The notes under the pieces were generated by a model. That model was not told the origin of the DNA. It saw only the letters and a program-made list of their open reading frames with translations, and did not search any database. 64,000 bases of DNA from Paraburkholderia sartisoli (GTDB lineage: Bacteria > Pseudomonadota > Gammaproteobacteria > Burkholderiales > Burkholderiaceae), in NCBI RefSeq assembly GCF_900107685.1, contig NZ_FNRQ01000001.1, forward strand, positions 806,001 through 870,000, given 5' to 3'. This document shows, piece after piece, positions 17,929 to 25,339 of this stretch. Position 1 is the stretch's first letter. Each line of letters begins with the position of its first letter. Made by a program: the position numbers and the translations under genes.

Positions 17929-18768
17929 TCACGCCGACTGCCAGCGCCCCGGCGGCACGCCGAACATGCGCCGGAAATGGCGTGTGAAATGGCTCTGGTC
18001 GGTGAAGCCGCTGGCGGCCGCGACGTCCGCGACCGACGCGCCCGCCCGCAGCGGGCCCAGCGCGCGTTGCAGCCGGATCTGGTTGCGCCACGCGTGGGGC
18101 GGCATGCCGGTCGCCTGCGCGAAGAGCCGCGCGGCGTGAAAGGGCGACAGCCCGACGGCGCTCGCCAGATCCGACAGTTGCACCGGCGCCGCGAGGTCGG
18201 CGCCCAGCCGCGCCTGCATTCTGGCGACACGCGGATCGTTCGCCGCGATCCGTTGCGTTTCGGGCCGCGTGCTGCCGTAGCGGGCGAGCAGCGTCGACAA
18301 CGCGTCGATCATCGCGGTTTCGGCCGCGAGCAGGTCGTCGCCGGCTTCCATCAGCCGGTGCGCGTGCCGCAGGCGGTACGCGAGATCGCGGTCGCGAATC
18401 ACGCCCGGATCGAACCACGGCAACGGTTGTGGCCTTCCGGCGAGGTCGTCGGCGATTCTCTGGAGGAAGTCGACGGGTGCATACATCACGCGATAGCGCC
18501 AGCCCGCGTCGACGGCCCGGGAGCCGGTGTGCAGCTCGCCGGGATTGATGACCGGCACGCTGCCCGCCTCGGCGACATGAGTCGAACCGCGATAACGGTA
18601 GGTTTCCGCGCCCGCCTCGATCACCGGAATCGCGTACGCGTCGTGCCAGTGCGGCGTGAATTCCTGGTCGTAATACTCGGCCGTCAGCATCTCCGCGCCG
18701 GGGATGAGCGGCGTGCGCCAGTAGCGGGGGCAATCGCGAAAGCGGGTGGAAGAACCGGTCGAAGTCAT
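17929..18768 (-). CDS. AraC-family transcriptional regulator next to azlCD
   Basis: 279 residues from the ATG at 18768. The N-terminal half is a cupin-like sensing domain (FTPHWHDAYAIPVIEAGAET, with PVINPGELHTG). The C-terminal 100 residues contain two helix-turn-helices (LSDLASAVGLSPFHAARLFA and ASVADVAAASGFTDQSHFTR) ending in the usual FRRMFGVPPGRW. AraC regulators of this cupin subtype often sit beside LysE- or AzlC-type amino acid exporters and activate them. That link is inferred here from adjacency and common strand. Confidence 0.88.
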   Translation of the reverse strand: MTSTGSSTRFRDCPRYWRTPLIPGAEMLTAEYYDQEFTPHWHDAYAIPVIEAGAETYRYRGSTHVAEAGSVPVINPGELHTGSRAVDAGWRYRVMYAPVDFLQRIADDLAGRPQPLPWFDPGVIRDRDLAYRLRHAHRLMEAGDDLLAAETAMIDALSTLLARYGSTRPETQRIAANDPRVARMQARLGADLAAPVQLSDLASAVGLSPFHAARLFAQATGMPPHAWRNQIRLQRALGPLRAGASVADVAAASGFTDQSHFTRHFRRMFGVPPGRWQSA

Positions 18769-18828
18769 GAGCAAAGTCCAGCTGGACCCATCAGTCTAGC
18801 GCGAGCGCTCATTCGATGGGTCGGCTTG

Positions 18829-19320
18829 TTACCTGACCGGAATGGTCGTGCCCGCCGGCATCGGCACGGCCGTGACGCTGTTTTTCGCGCTGCCCGTGGC
18901 GACGCGGTCGCTGTACGTCAGATACACGAGCGTATTGCGCTTCGGATCGACGACCCGCACCACATGCAGCGTCTTGAAGACGAGCGACATGCGTTCGGAA
19001 AACACATCCGACTGCCGCCTGAGCGGCCCGTTGAAATGGATCGCGCCGACCTGGCGGCAGGCGATCGACGCCTCGGTCGGATCTTCCGCGATGCCAAGCG
19101 TCCCCTTGATGCCGCCCGTGCGCGCCCGCGATACGTAGCAGGTGATGCCGGTCACGTCCGGATCGTCATACGCCTCGACCACCACGCGATCGGAGCCCGT
19201 CAGATGAAAGTTCGTGTTGACGCTGCCGACTTCCTCGCCGTGCGCGAGCGGCGCGACTCCGGCCAGCCATGCCGCCGATACGACGGCCATGAACGACATC
19301 CGCAACCAAGTATGTGTCAT
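18829..19320 (-). CDS. creA: CreA family periplasmic protein
   Basis: 163 residues with a signal peptide cut near residue 28 (APLAHGEE). The CreA pattern is clear: GSVNTNFHLTGSDRVVVEAY, DPDVTGITCYVSRARTGGIK, the Ser/Ala/Cys block SIACRQVG, and LVFKTLHVVRVVDPKRNTLV. CreA is a widespread exported protein whose function is still unknown. It is divergent from the lut operon, sharing a 177-base control region. Confidence 0.92.
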   Translation of the reverse strand: MTHTWLRMSFMAVVSAAWLAGVAPLAHGEEVGSVNTNFHLTGSDRVVVEAYDDPDVTGITCYVSRARTGGIKGTLGIAEDPTEASIACRQVGAIHFNGPLRRQSDVFSERMSLVFKTLHVVRVVDPKRNTLVYLTYSDRVATGSAKNSVTAVPMPAGTTIPVR

Positions 19321-19377
19321 CGCAATTCCATCAAAAAACCGTCATCGTATACCGGCGGGCCGACGTGCGGACGAGGT

Positions 19378-19406
19378 TTGACAGTGTCTTGCGTCCCTCT
19401 TATATT
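19378..19406 (+). promoter_or_regulatory. Sigma-70 promoter of the lutABC operon
   Basis: TTGACA (19378-19383), a 17-base spacer and TATATT (19401-19406): a perfect -35, optimal spacing and a good -10. It is about 90 bases before the lutA ATG on the same strand. It is the best sigma-70 match I found in the window. Confidence 0.8.
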
Positions 19407-19409
19407 TCA

Positions 19410-19420
19410 TGGTCAGACCA
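19410..19420 (+). promoter_or_regulatory. TGGT-N3-ACCA operator (FadR/LldR-type) over the lut transcription start
   Basis: TGGTCAGACCA is a perfect TGGT/ACCA inverted repeat with a 3-base centre, the known recognition pattern of FadR-subfamily GntR regulators such as LldR and PdhR. It starts 4 bases after the -10 box, so it would cover the transcription start and block initiation. The regulator gene is not in this window. Confidence 0.7.
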
Positions 19421-19440
19421 ACTTTACCCATTGCGACAGG

Positions 19441-19455
19441 TGTGGATATTCCACA
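19441..19455 (+). promoter_or_regulatory. 15-nt perfect palindrome in the lut leader
   Basis: TGTGGATATTCCACA pairs 6+6 around TAT, 43 bases before the lutA ATG. It could be a second regulator site or a small mRNA hairpin. It does not match the TGGT/ACCA operator. Confidence 0.45.
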
Positions 19456-19497
19456 TCGCCGTCGCGCGACGTTCCCCATCACCCGTCTGGTTTACCC

Positions 19498-20241
19498 ATG
19501 AAAGTCGCGCTGTTCATTCCCTGTTTCATCGATGCGTTCTACCCGGAAGTCGGCATTGCGACGCTCGAACTGCTCGAGCGTTTCGGCATCGACGTCGACT
19601 ATCCGCAGGACCAGACCTGCTGCGGCCAGCCGATGGGCAACAGCGGCGCGCAGGTCGACGCGGCCGGCACCGAGCGCGTGTTCGCCCGCAACTTCGCGGG
19701 CTACGACTACATCGTCGGGCCATCGGCGAGCTGCGTTCATCATGTGCGCGAACACTTCATCGCCATCGAGCAGACCGGCGAAGTCTCGAAGGTGCGGGCC
19801 GGTGCCTGTGAGCTCGTCGAGTTCCTGCACGACGTGGTCGGCGTGCGGGAATTTCCGTGGGCCGAGTTTCCGCACCGCGTCGGGTTGCACAACAGTTGCA
19901 GCGCGTTGCGGCATCTGCATCAGGGGTCGGTTTCGGAGATCGCCGGCATGCCGTTTTCGAAAGCGCGCGCGCTGCTGCAGGGCGTGAAGGGCATCGAGTT
20001 CGTGAGCCCCGCGCGGCCCGACGAATGCTGCGGGTTCGGCGGCACGTTCTCGGTGACCGAAGAGGCCGTCTCCGTTCGCATGGGGCAGGACAAGGTGCGC
20101 GATCATCTGGGCGCGGGCGCGCAGTACATCGTGTCGGGCGATATGTCGTGCCTGATGCATCAACAGGGATGCGCCGAGCGGATGAAGGCGGATGCCCGTT
20201 TCATCCATATCGCGCAGGTGCTGAACGGAGCCCGCGAATGA
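19498..20241 (+). CDS. lutA: L-lactate oxidation iron-sulfur protein LutA (LldE)
   Basis: 247 residues with two CCG domains: CCGQPMG near residue 40 and DECCGFGGTF near residue 180, plus the typical start VALFIPCFIDAFYPEVG and HNSCSALRHLH. LutABC oxidises L-lactate to pyruvate and feeds electrons to the chain; LutA is the CCG-type subunit. The ribosome binding site before this ATG is weak. The stop overlaps the lutB start as ATGA. The gene is driven by the promoter/operator just upstream. Confidence 0.93.
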   Translation: MKVALFIPCFIDAFYPEVGIATLELLERFGIDVDYPQDQTCCGQPMGNSGAQVDAAGTERVFARNFAGYDYIVGPSASCVHHVREHFIAIEQTGEVSKVRAGACELVEFLHDVVGVREFPWAEFPHRVGLHNSCSALRHLHQGSVSEIAGMPFSKARALLQGVKGIEFVSPARPDECCGFGGTFSVTEEAVSVRMGQDKVRDHLGAGAQYIVSGDMSCLMHQQGCAERMKADARFIHIAQVLNGARE

Positions 20242-21629
20242 AGCGCATCGATCACGCGAAGGCGGCTGGCGACTTCATCGCGAAGTCGGATCACGTCGCG
20301 TTTCACGACAAACGGCTGTGGGATCTGCGCGAGAAGCGCGATGCGCAGGCACACGGCATCGCCGAATGGGAGACGATGCGCGAACTCGCTTCGGGCATCA
20401 AGGAACACGCACTGTCGCATCTGTCGTCGTATCTCGAACAGTTCGCGGATGCGGCCGCGGCCAACGGCGTCGTCGTTCACTGGGCGGCGAACGCGGAAGA
20501 GCACAACGAGATCGTCTACCGGCTGATGTCGGAGCGCGGCATGACGGCGCTCGTCAAGAGCAAGTCGATGCTCACGGACGAATGCGCGATGCGCGACTAT
20601 CTGGAGCCGCGCGGCATCACGGTGATGGAAACCGATCTCGGCGAGCGCATCCAGCAACTCGATCATCAGGACCCGAGCCACATGGTCGTGCCCGCGGTCC
20701 ACAAGCTGCGCGGCGACGTGGCGGACCTGTTTGGCCGCACGATCGGCACCGATCCGGAGAACAGCGACATCCACTATCTCGCCGAAAGCCAGCGCATGGA
20801 CACGCGTCCGTACTTCGTGCGCGAGAAGACCGCCGGCATGACCGGCTGCAACTTCGCGATCGCGGAGACGGGCACGGTGGTCGTCTGCACGAACGAGGGC
20901 AACGCGGACCTGTCGGCCAATGTGCCGCCGCTGCATATCGCTTCGATCGGCATCGAGAAAATCATTCCGCGGATTTCCGATCTTGGCGTGTTCGTGCGGA
21001 TGCTCTCGCGCAGCGCGCTTGGCTCGCCAATCACGCAGTACACGTCGCACTTTCGCGCGCCGCGGCCGGGCACGGAGATGCATTTCATCCTCGTCGACCA
21101 TGGCCGTATCGAGCGGCTCGCGATGGAGGACTTCTGGTATTCGCTGAAGTGCATCCGCTGCGGCGCCTGTATGAATACGTGTCCGGTGTACCGGCGCAGC
21201 GGCGGGCTCTCGTATGGCGGCACGTACTCGGGGCCGATCGGCGCGATCATCAACCCGACGTTCGACCTGAAGCGCTATAGCGCGCTGCCGTTCGCGTCGA
21301 CACTGAATGGCAGTTGCACGAACGTGTGCCCGGTGAAGATCAATATCCACGAGCAGATCTATAAATGGCGCGAAGTGATCGCGGTGCGCCATGAAGTGCC
21401 GTTCGTGAAGAAGGAAGTGCTGAAGATGGCGGGGCGGCTGCTCGCGAGCCCAACGCTGTATCGCGCGACGATCGCGTCGCTGGGCGGCGCGCTGCGGCAC
21501 CTGCCGAATTTCGTGCTGTATAACCCGCTCAACATCTGGGGCCGGCAACGTGAATTGCCGGACGCGCCGACCGTGACTTTCCACGAGTGGTACAAAAAGA
21601 ATCGCGGAGGCCGTGATGGCAACGCGTGA
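20238..21629 (+). CDS. lutB: L-lactate oxidation iron-sulfur protein LutB (LldF)
   Basis: 463 residues. The N-terminal two thirds is a LUD domain (GCNFAIAETGTVVVCTNEGN). The C-terminal part carries two [4Fe-4S] motifs, CIRCGACMNTCPVYR and a second Cys cluster around CTNVCPVKIN. Length matches LutB/YkgF. It overlaps lutA by 4 bases and lutC by about 14 bases, so the three are translated as one coupled unit and probably form a membrane-associated complex. Confidence 0.95.
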   Translation: MKRIDHAKAAGDFIAKSDHVAFHDKRLWDLREKRDAQAHGIAEWETMRELASGIKEHALSHLSSYLEQFADAAAANGVVVHWAANAEEHNEIVYRLMSERGMTALVKSKSMLTDECAMRDYLEPRGITVMETDLGERIQQLDHQDPSHMVVPAVHKLRGDVADLFGRTIGTDPENSDIHYLAESQRMDTRPYFVREKTAGMTGCNFAIAETGTVVVCTNEGNADLSANVPPLHIASIGIEKIIPRISDLGVFVRMLSRSALGSPITQYTSHFRAPRPGTEMHFILVDHGRIERLAMEDFWYSLKCIRCGACMNTCPVYRRSGGLSYGGTYSGPIGAIINPTFDLKRYSALPFASTLNGSCTNVCPVKINIHEQIYKWREVIAVRHEVPFVKKEVLKMAGRLLASPTLYRATIASLGGALRHLPNFVLYNPLNIWGRQRELPDAPTVTFHEWYKKNRGGRDGNA

Positions 21630-22212
21630 CGATTTCCTCGCGCGGGTGCGCGCGGCGCAGCCTCCGGGACGGCCGCTACCCGACGTGCCGCTGTTCGCTT
21701 CGCCCGGCGGCGACCTGCGTGAGCGTTTCACCGCGGCGCTTGGCTTGATGGGTGGAACCTGCGTCGAGGCGGCAACGGCCGCGGACGTGCGCGCGCTGCT
21801 CGACGCGCGTTTCGGCGCTGATGCCGTGATCTGCAGCGCGACGCCCGAAGTGCAGGGCACGCGCGCGATGGACGCGGACACGCCACCGGCTTCGCTCGAG
21901 GACGTTGAGGTGGGCGTCGTGCGGGCGCGCTTCGGGGTCGCGGAAACCGGCTCGGTCTGGTTCAGCGAAAAAGAGTATGGGGTGAACGCGCTGGGCTATC
22001 TGGCGCAGCATCTCGTCGTGCTGCTCGACCCGACGCGGATCGTCGACGGATTGCAGGACGTCTACCGTCGGCCGGATTTTCGCGATGCGCGCTATGCGGT
22101 GCTCGTGACCGGTCCGTCGGCGACGGCGGATATCGAAGGCGTGCTGATTCGCGGCGCGCAGGGCGTGCGGTCGCTGACGGTGGTGTGGCTTGGGGAGCGT
22201 GCGGCGGGCTGA
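21616..22212 (+). CDS. lutC: L-lactate oxidation protein LutC (LldG)
   Basis: 198 residues from the ATG at 21616, preceded by GGAGG at the right distance; the GTG 3 bases earlier is too close to it. It is a stand-alone LUD-domain protein (VAETGSVWFSEKEYGVNALG, then LVTGPSATADIEGVLIRGAQ). It is the third subunit of the lactate oxidation system and the last gene of the operon. A second, more distant LUD gene lies 2.4 kb further on. Confidence 0.93.
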   Translation: MATRDDFLARVRAAQPPGRPLPDVPLFASPGGDLRERFTAALGLMGGTCVEAATAADVRALLDARFGADAVICSATPEVQGTRAMDADTPPASLEDVEVGVVRARFGVAETGSVWFSEKEYGVNALGYLAQHLVVLLDPTRIVDGLQDVYRRPDFRDARYAVLVTGPSATADIEGVLIRGAQGVRSLTVVWLGERAAG

Positions 22213-22285
22213 CCGGTCTGGCTGCCGCGCGGAAGCGGCGGCCGTGAAACGCACGGAAGGCACAAGAGGAATGCAGAAACAAAAA

Positions 22286-22315
22286 ACAAAAAGGCCCGCA
22301 AAAAATGCGGGCCTT
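22286..22315 (-). terminator. Terminator after the downstream tRNA-Asn copy
   Basis: AAGGCCCGCA and TGCGGGCCTT pair over an A-rich loop, and on the minus strand the stem is followed by TTTTTGTTTTTTG. It lies 10 bases past the tRNA 3' end. On the plus strand it could also catch lutC transcripts, though without a T run there. Confidence 0.75.
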
Positions 22316-22324
22316 CGAAATTCT

Positions 22325-22400
22325 TGGCTCCCCGACCTGGGCTCGAACCAGGGACCTACGGATTAACAGTCCGGCGCTCTACCAACTGAGCTATCGGGGA
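22325..22400 (-). tRNA. tRNA-Asn (anticodon GTT), copy 2
   Basis: A 76-base cloverleaf including an encoded CCA. The acceptor arm TCCCCGA pairs with TCGGGGA, with discriminator G. The anticodon loop reads CTGTTAATC and the T loop GGTTCGAGCC. It is identical to the copy 78 bases upstream. Confidence 0.97.
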
Positions 22401-22439
22401 ACAGCAGTACAACCTTGTTGCTGCGATGCTACTTTACGT

Positions 22440-22465
22440 AAAAAAGCCCGTTATGGTTAACGGGC
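22440..22465 (-). terminator. Terminator between the two tRNA-Asn genes
   Basis: GCCCGTTA (22446-22453) and TAACGGGC (22457-22464) pair over a 3-base loop, with TTTTTT following on the minus strand. It lies about 14 bases past the first tRNA, so each tRNA has its own terminator. Confidence 0.75.
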
Positions 22466-22477
22466 CTTTGCAATTCT

Positions 22478-22553
22478 TGGCTCCCCGACCTGGGCTCGAA
22501 CCAGGGACCTACGGATTAACAGTCCGGCGCTCTACCAACTGAGCTATCGGGGA
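22478..22553 (-). tRNA. tRNA-Asn (anticodon GTT), copy 1
   Basis: A 76-base cloverleaf with encoded CCA, base-for-base the same as the downstream copy. The anticodon is GTT, reading AAC and AAU. Confidence 0.97.
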
Positions 22554-22675
22554 ACAAAAAGCAGAGAAGCGAAATTGTATGGGGTGCTTCAGGGCCTGTC
22601 AATAGCTTTTGCTTATCCCGGTCGCGCTTCCACCATGCGTGGGGCGCGGCGCACCGGGGCGCAGACCCGCGCCGC

Positions 22676-22999
22676 TCAACGCTCGAGCAACGCCAGTTTT
22701 TCTTTCACGTCCTTGAATTCGTCGGCTTCCGGCAGCGGCGCCCTGGTCTTCGTGATGCTCGGCCAGCCCTTCGCGAGGTCGGCGTTCAACGGGATGAAAT
22801 CCTGCTGGTCGCCCGGCACGTCTTCTTCGGCATAGATCGCGTTCACCGGGCATTCGGCGACGCAAACAGCACAGTCGATGCACTCATCGGGGTCGATCGC
22901 GAGGAAGTTGGGACCTTCGCGAAAGCAGTCCACCGGGCACACATCGACGCAGTCGGTATAGCGGCACTTGATGCAGCTTTCGGTCACAACGTGAGTCAT
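22676..22999 (-). CDS. fdxA: Seven-iron ferredoxin FdxA
   Basis: 107 residues. The first half has the cysteine layout of [3Fe-4S][4Fe-4S] ferredoxins: [20 protein letters not shown] then [16 protein letters not shown]. The C-terminal half is the helical extension seen in FdxA proteins of proteobacteria ([20 protein letters not shown]). It is a cytosolic low-potential electron carrier whose partner is not evident here. It is divergent from pncB. Confidence 0.95.
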   Translation of the reverse strand: MTHVVTESCIKCRYTDCVDVCPVDCFREGPNFLAIDPDECIDCAVCVAECPVNAIYAEEDVPGDQQDFIPLNADLAKGWPSITKTRAPLPEADEFKDVKEKLALLER

Positions 23000-23324
23000 T
23001 CAGGCAGCTCCTGCATGCGGTATCTGGGGAGGCGAAACGAGGCGAAACGCCAAAAGCGCTATTGTAGCGTAACGTCAAGAGCCGTATAGGCTGGCGGGCA
23101 ATAGGGGTTTATATCGTTTCGTGATTAGTTTATGGAGCGCAGCGGCTGTCACTGGCGCGAAGCCGCGCCAGTGACCAGACGCTGGCCGTCCGGCAGAGGC
23201 CCTTCGGCCCGTGTGGCGGCGCGCATTCGGGTAACATGCGACAGGTCGGTCCGTTCGGGGCATACCGGCTTACGAGGCGCCTCTTGCGACCTTCTCCGAT
23301 TATTGGCAGTCCGGTTTGCACAAC
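23000..23324. other. fdxA-pncB divergent intergenic region with a strong stem-loop
   Basis: 325 bases between the two starts. At 23148-23175 GTCACTGGCGCG and CGCGCCAGTGAC pair perfectly (12 bp) around a 4-base loop. A TACAAT on the minus strand near 23062-23067 may belong to the fdxA promoter, but no good -35 accompanies it. No gene is convincing. Confidence 0.45.
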
Positions 23325-24521
23325 ATGATTATTAATTCGCTGCTCGATACTGATCTGTACAAGTTCACGATGATGCAGGTCGTTCTGCATCATTTCCCCG
23401 CTGCGAATGTGGAATACCGGTTCCGCTGCCGGACGCCGGACGTCGACCTGGTGCCGTATATCGATGAAATCCGCGATGAGGTTCGCCAGCTGTGCCATCT
23501 GCGTTTCTCGGACGACGAGCTCGATTACCTGCGGCGCATGCGCTTCATCAAGGGCGACTTCATCGAGTTTCTCGCGCTTTTCCATCTGGGCGAAAAATAC
23601 ATTTCGATCAAGCCATCGGAGAAGGGAAACGGCGAGATCGACATCGAAATCAAGGGGCCGTGGCTGCATACGATCCTCTTTGAGATTCCGATGCTCGCGA
23701 TCGTCAACGAGGTGTATTTCCGCAATACGCAGCAAAAGCCGGATTACTCGGAAGGGCGCGAGCGTCTGCGCGAGAAGATCCAGCTGCTGGGCGCGCGCCC
23801 GGAATTCTCCGAATGCAAGATCGCGGATTACGGCACGCGGCGCCGCTTTTCGAAGCAGTGGCATGAAGAGGTGATCCTCACGCTGAAGGACGGTCTCGGC
23901 GAGCAGTTCGCGGGCACGAGTAACGTGTTCTACGCGTTCAAGCATGGCCTGACGCCGCTCGGCACGATGGCGCATGAATACCTGCAGGCCTGTCAGGCGC
24001 TCGGGCCGCGGCTGCGCGATTCGCAGATCTTCGGCTTCGAGATGTGGGCGAAGGAATATCGCGGCGATCTGGGTATCGCGCTCTCTGACGTGTACGGCAT
24101 GCAGGCGTTCCTGCGCGACTTCGATATGTACTTCTGCAAGCTGTTCGACGGCGCGCGCCACGATTCGGGCGATCCGTTCGACTGGGGCGAACGCCTGCTG
24201 AAGCACTACGAGGCGAACCGCTGCGACCCGCGCACGAAGGTCCTCGTGTTCTCCGATGCGCTCGATATCCCGAAGGTGCTCCAGCTGTACGAACAGTTCC
24301 GCGGGCGCTGCAAGCTCGCGTTCGGCGTCGGCACGAACCTCACCAACGATCTCGGTTATAACCCGCTGCAGATCGTGATCAAGATGGTCCGCTGCAATGG
24401 TCAGCCCGTCGCGAAACTCTCCGATTCGCCGGGCAAGAACATGTGCGACGACAAGGCCTATCTCGCCTATCTGCGGCAGGTGTTCGGTATCGAATCGCCC
24501 GTGGAAGACGCCGGGAAGTAA
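23325..24521 (+). CDS. pncB: Nicotinate phosphoribosyltransferase
   Basis: 398 residues from the ATG at 23325. The enzyme makes nicotinate mononucleotide from nicotinate, PRPP and ATP in NAD salvage. Family marks: [20 protein letters not shown] at the start, [20 protein letters not shown], the histidine region [14 protein letters not shown], and the C-terminal [11 protein letters not shown] and [13 protein letters not shown]. Length is normal for the proteobacterial enzyme. It is followed by the stand-alone LUD gene, which seems to have its own promoter. Confidence 0.96.
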   Translation: MIINSLLDTDLYKFTMMQVVLHHFPAANVEYRFRCRTPDVDLVPYIDEIRDEVRQLCHLRFSDDELDYLRRMRFIKGDFIEFLALFHLGEKYISIKPSEKGNGEIDIEIKGPWLHTILFEIPMLAIVNEVYFRNTQQKPDYSEGRERLREKIQLLGARPEFSECKIADYGTRRRFSKQWHEEVILTLKDGLGEQFAGTSNVFYAFKHGLTPLGTMAHEYLQACQALGPRLRDSQIFGFEMWAKEYRGDLGIALSDVYGMQAFLRDFDMYFCKLFDGARHDSGDPFDWGERLLKHYEANRCDPRTKVLVFSDALDIPKVLQLYEQFRGRCKLAFGVGTNLTNDLGYNPLQIVIKMVRCNGQPVAKLSDSPGKNMCDDKAYLAYLRQVFGIESPVEDAGK

Positions 24522-24582
24522 CGCAACGTCGACGTGCGTGAACATGGCCATCCGGCCAGGTGTTCGCGCGAGGGGCGGCCGG

Positions 24583-24588
24583 TATAAT
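24583..24588 (+). promoter_or_regulatory. -10 box (TATAAT) before the LUD-domain gene
   Basis: A perfect TATAAT lies 46 bases before the LUD gene ATG. The matching -35 position (GTGTTC) is weak. It suggests the LUD gene is transcribed separately from pncB. Confidence 0.4.
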
Positions 24589-24633
24589 TCTCCCGATACC
24601 GCAAGGTCATGGTCATCGTCACGAGGATTGCAC

Positions 24634-25296
24634 ATGGACACATCGGTTGCCCGTCGCAACATTCTGGCTCGCATCCGCGCAGCGCAGGGCCGTTCAGCCG
24701 AGTCTGCCGCGTCCGAACGCGAGGCCGTCGCAGACTATCTCGCACGCCATCCTGAAGGTCCGCGGCCGCCCATGCCGGATGACCTCGTCGCGCGCTTTGT
24801 CGATGAAGCACGCAAAATGTCGACCACCGTCGAAGAAGTCGCGACGTTGAGCGACGTGCCCGCGGCTGCGCATCGCTATCTGCTGGAGCGCGAGCTTCCA
24901 GTGCAGGCCGTCGCGTGGGAGACGCTGCGCGAACTCGCGTGGGCTGATGCCGGTATCGCAGTCGAATTTCGCAAGCCGGGGAACCTCGACCCCGTCGGCA
25001 TCACGGGCTGCTTCTGCGCGACGGCCGAGACCGGTACGCTGGTACTGCTGTCGGGACCGCAGACGTACTCATCCGCGGGTCTGTTGCCAGAAACACATAT
25101 CGCGATCGTGCCTGCATCGCGCATTGTCGCGGGTCAGGAAGATGCGTTCAGCCTGATCCGTGCCGAACGCGGCGAGTTGCCGCGTGCGGTCAATTTTGTT
25201 TCCGGTCCTTCGCGTACCGGCGATATCGAACAGACCATCGTGCTTGGCGCACACGGCCCGTACCGGGTTCATGCGATCGTCGTCCGTGGCGCGTGA
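24634..25296 (+). CDS. Stand-alone LUD-domain (LutC-like) protein
   Basis: 220 residues with GAGG 8 bases before the ATG. The LUD fold is visible in GCFCATAETGTLVLLSGPQT and FVSGPSRTGDIEQTIVLGAH. It resembles LutC, but has its own longer N-terminus, is diverged from the lutC in this window, and has no LutA/LutB partners beside it. Such lone LUD proteins are usually annotated as lactate utilisation protein C without direct proof. It precedes a permease and a 2-hydroxyacid dehydrogenase, which fits organic-acid metabolism. Confidence 0.85.
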   Translation: MDTSVARRNILARIRAAQGRSAESAASEREAVADYLARHPEGPRPPMPDDLVARFVDEARKMSTTVEEVATLSDVPAAAHRYLLERELPVQAVAWETLRELAWADAGIAVEFRKPGNLDPVGITGCFCATAETGTLVLLSGPQTYSSAGLLPETHIAIVPASRIVAGQEDAFSLIRAERGELPRAVNFVSGPSRTGDIEQTIVLGAHGPYRVHAIVVRGA

Positions 25297-25339
25297 AGCG
25301 CAGCGCGACCGGTCGCGCGCTTCAATTCCGGATGCCTCG

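Noticed and set aside
22325..22553. Tandem tRNA-Asn genes as an integration hotspot
   Set aside because: tRNA ends are common attachment sites, but there is no integrase, no partial tRNA repeat and no foreign-looking DNA beside them.
23132..23335. 67-codon plus-strand frame in the fdxA-pncB gap
   Set aside because: No ribosome binding site, Arg/Ser/Ala-biased composition, and it overlaps the 12-bp hairpin and the pncB start.
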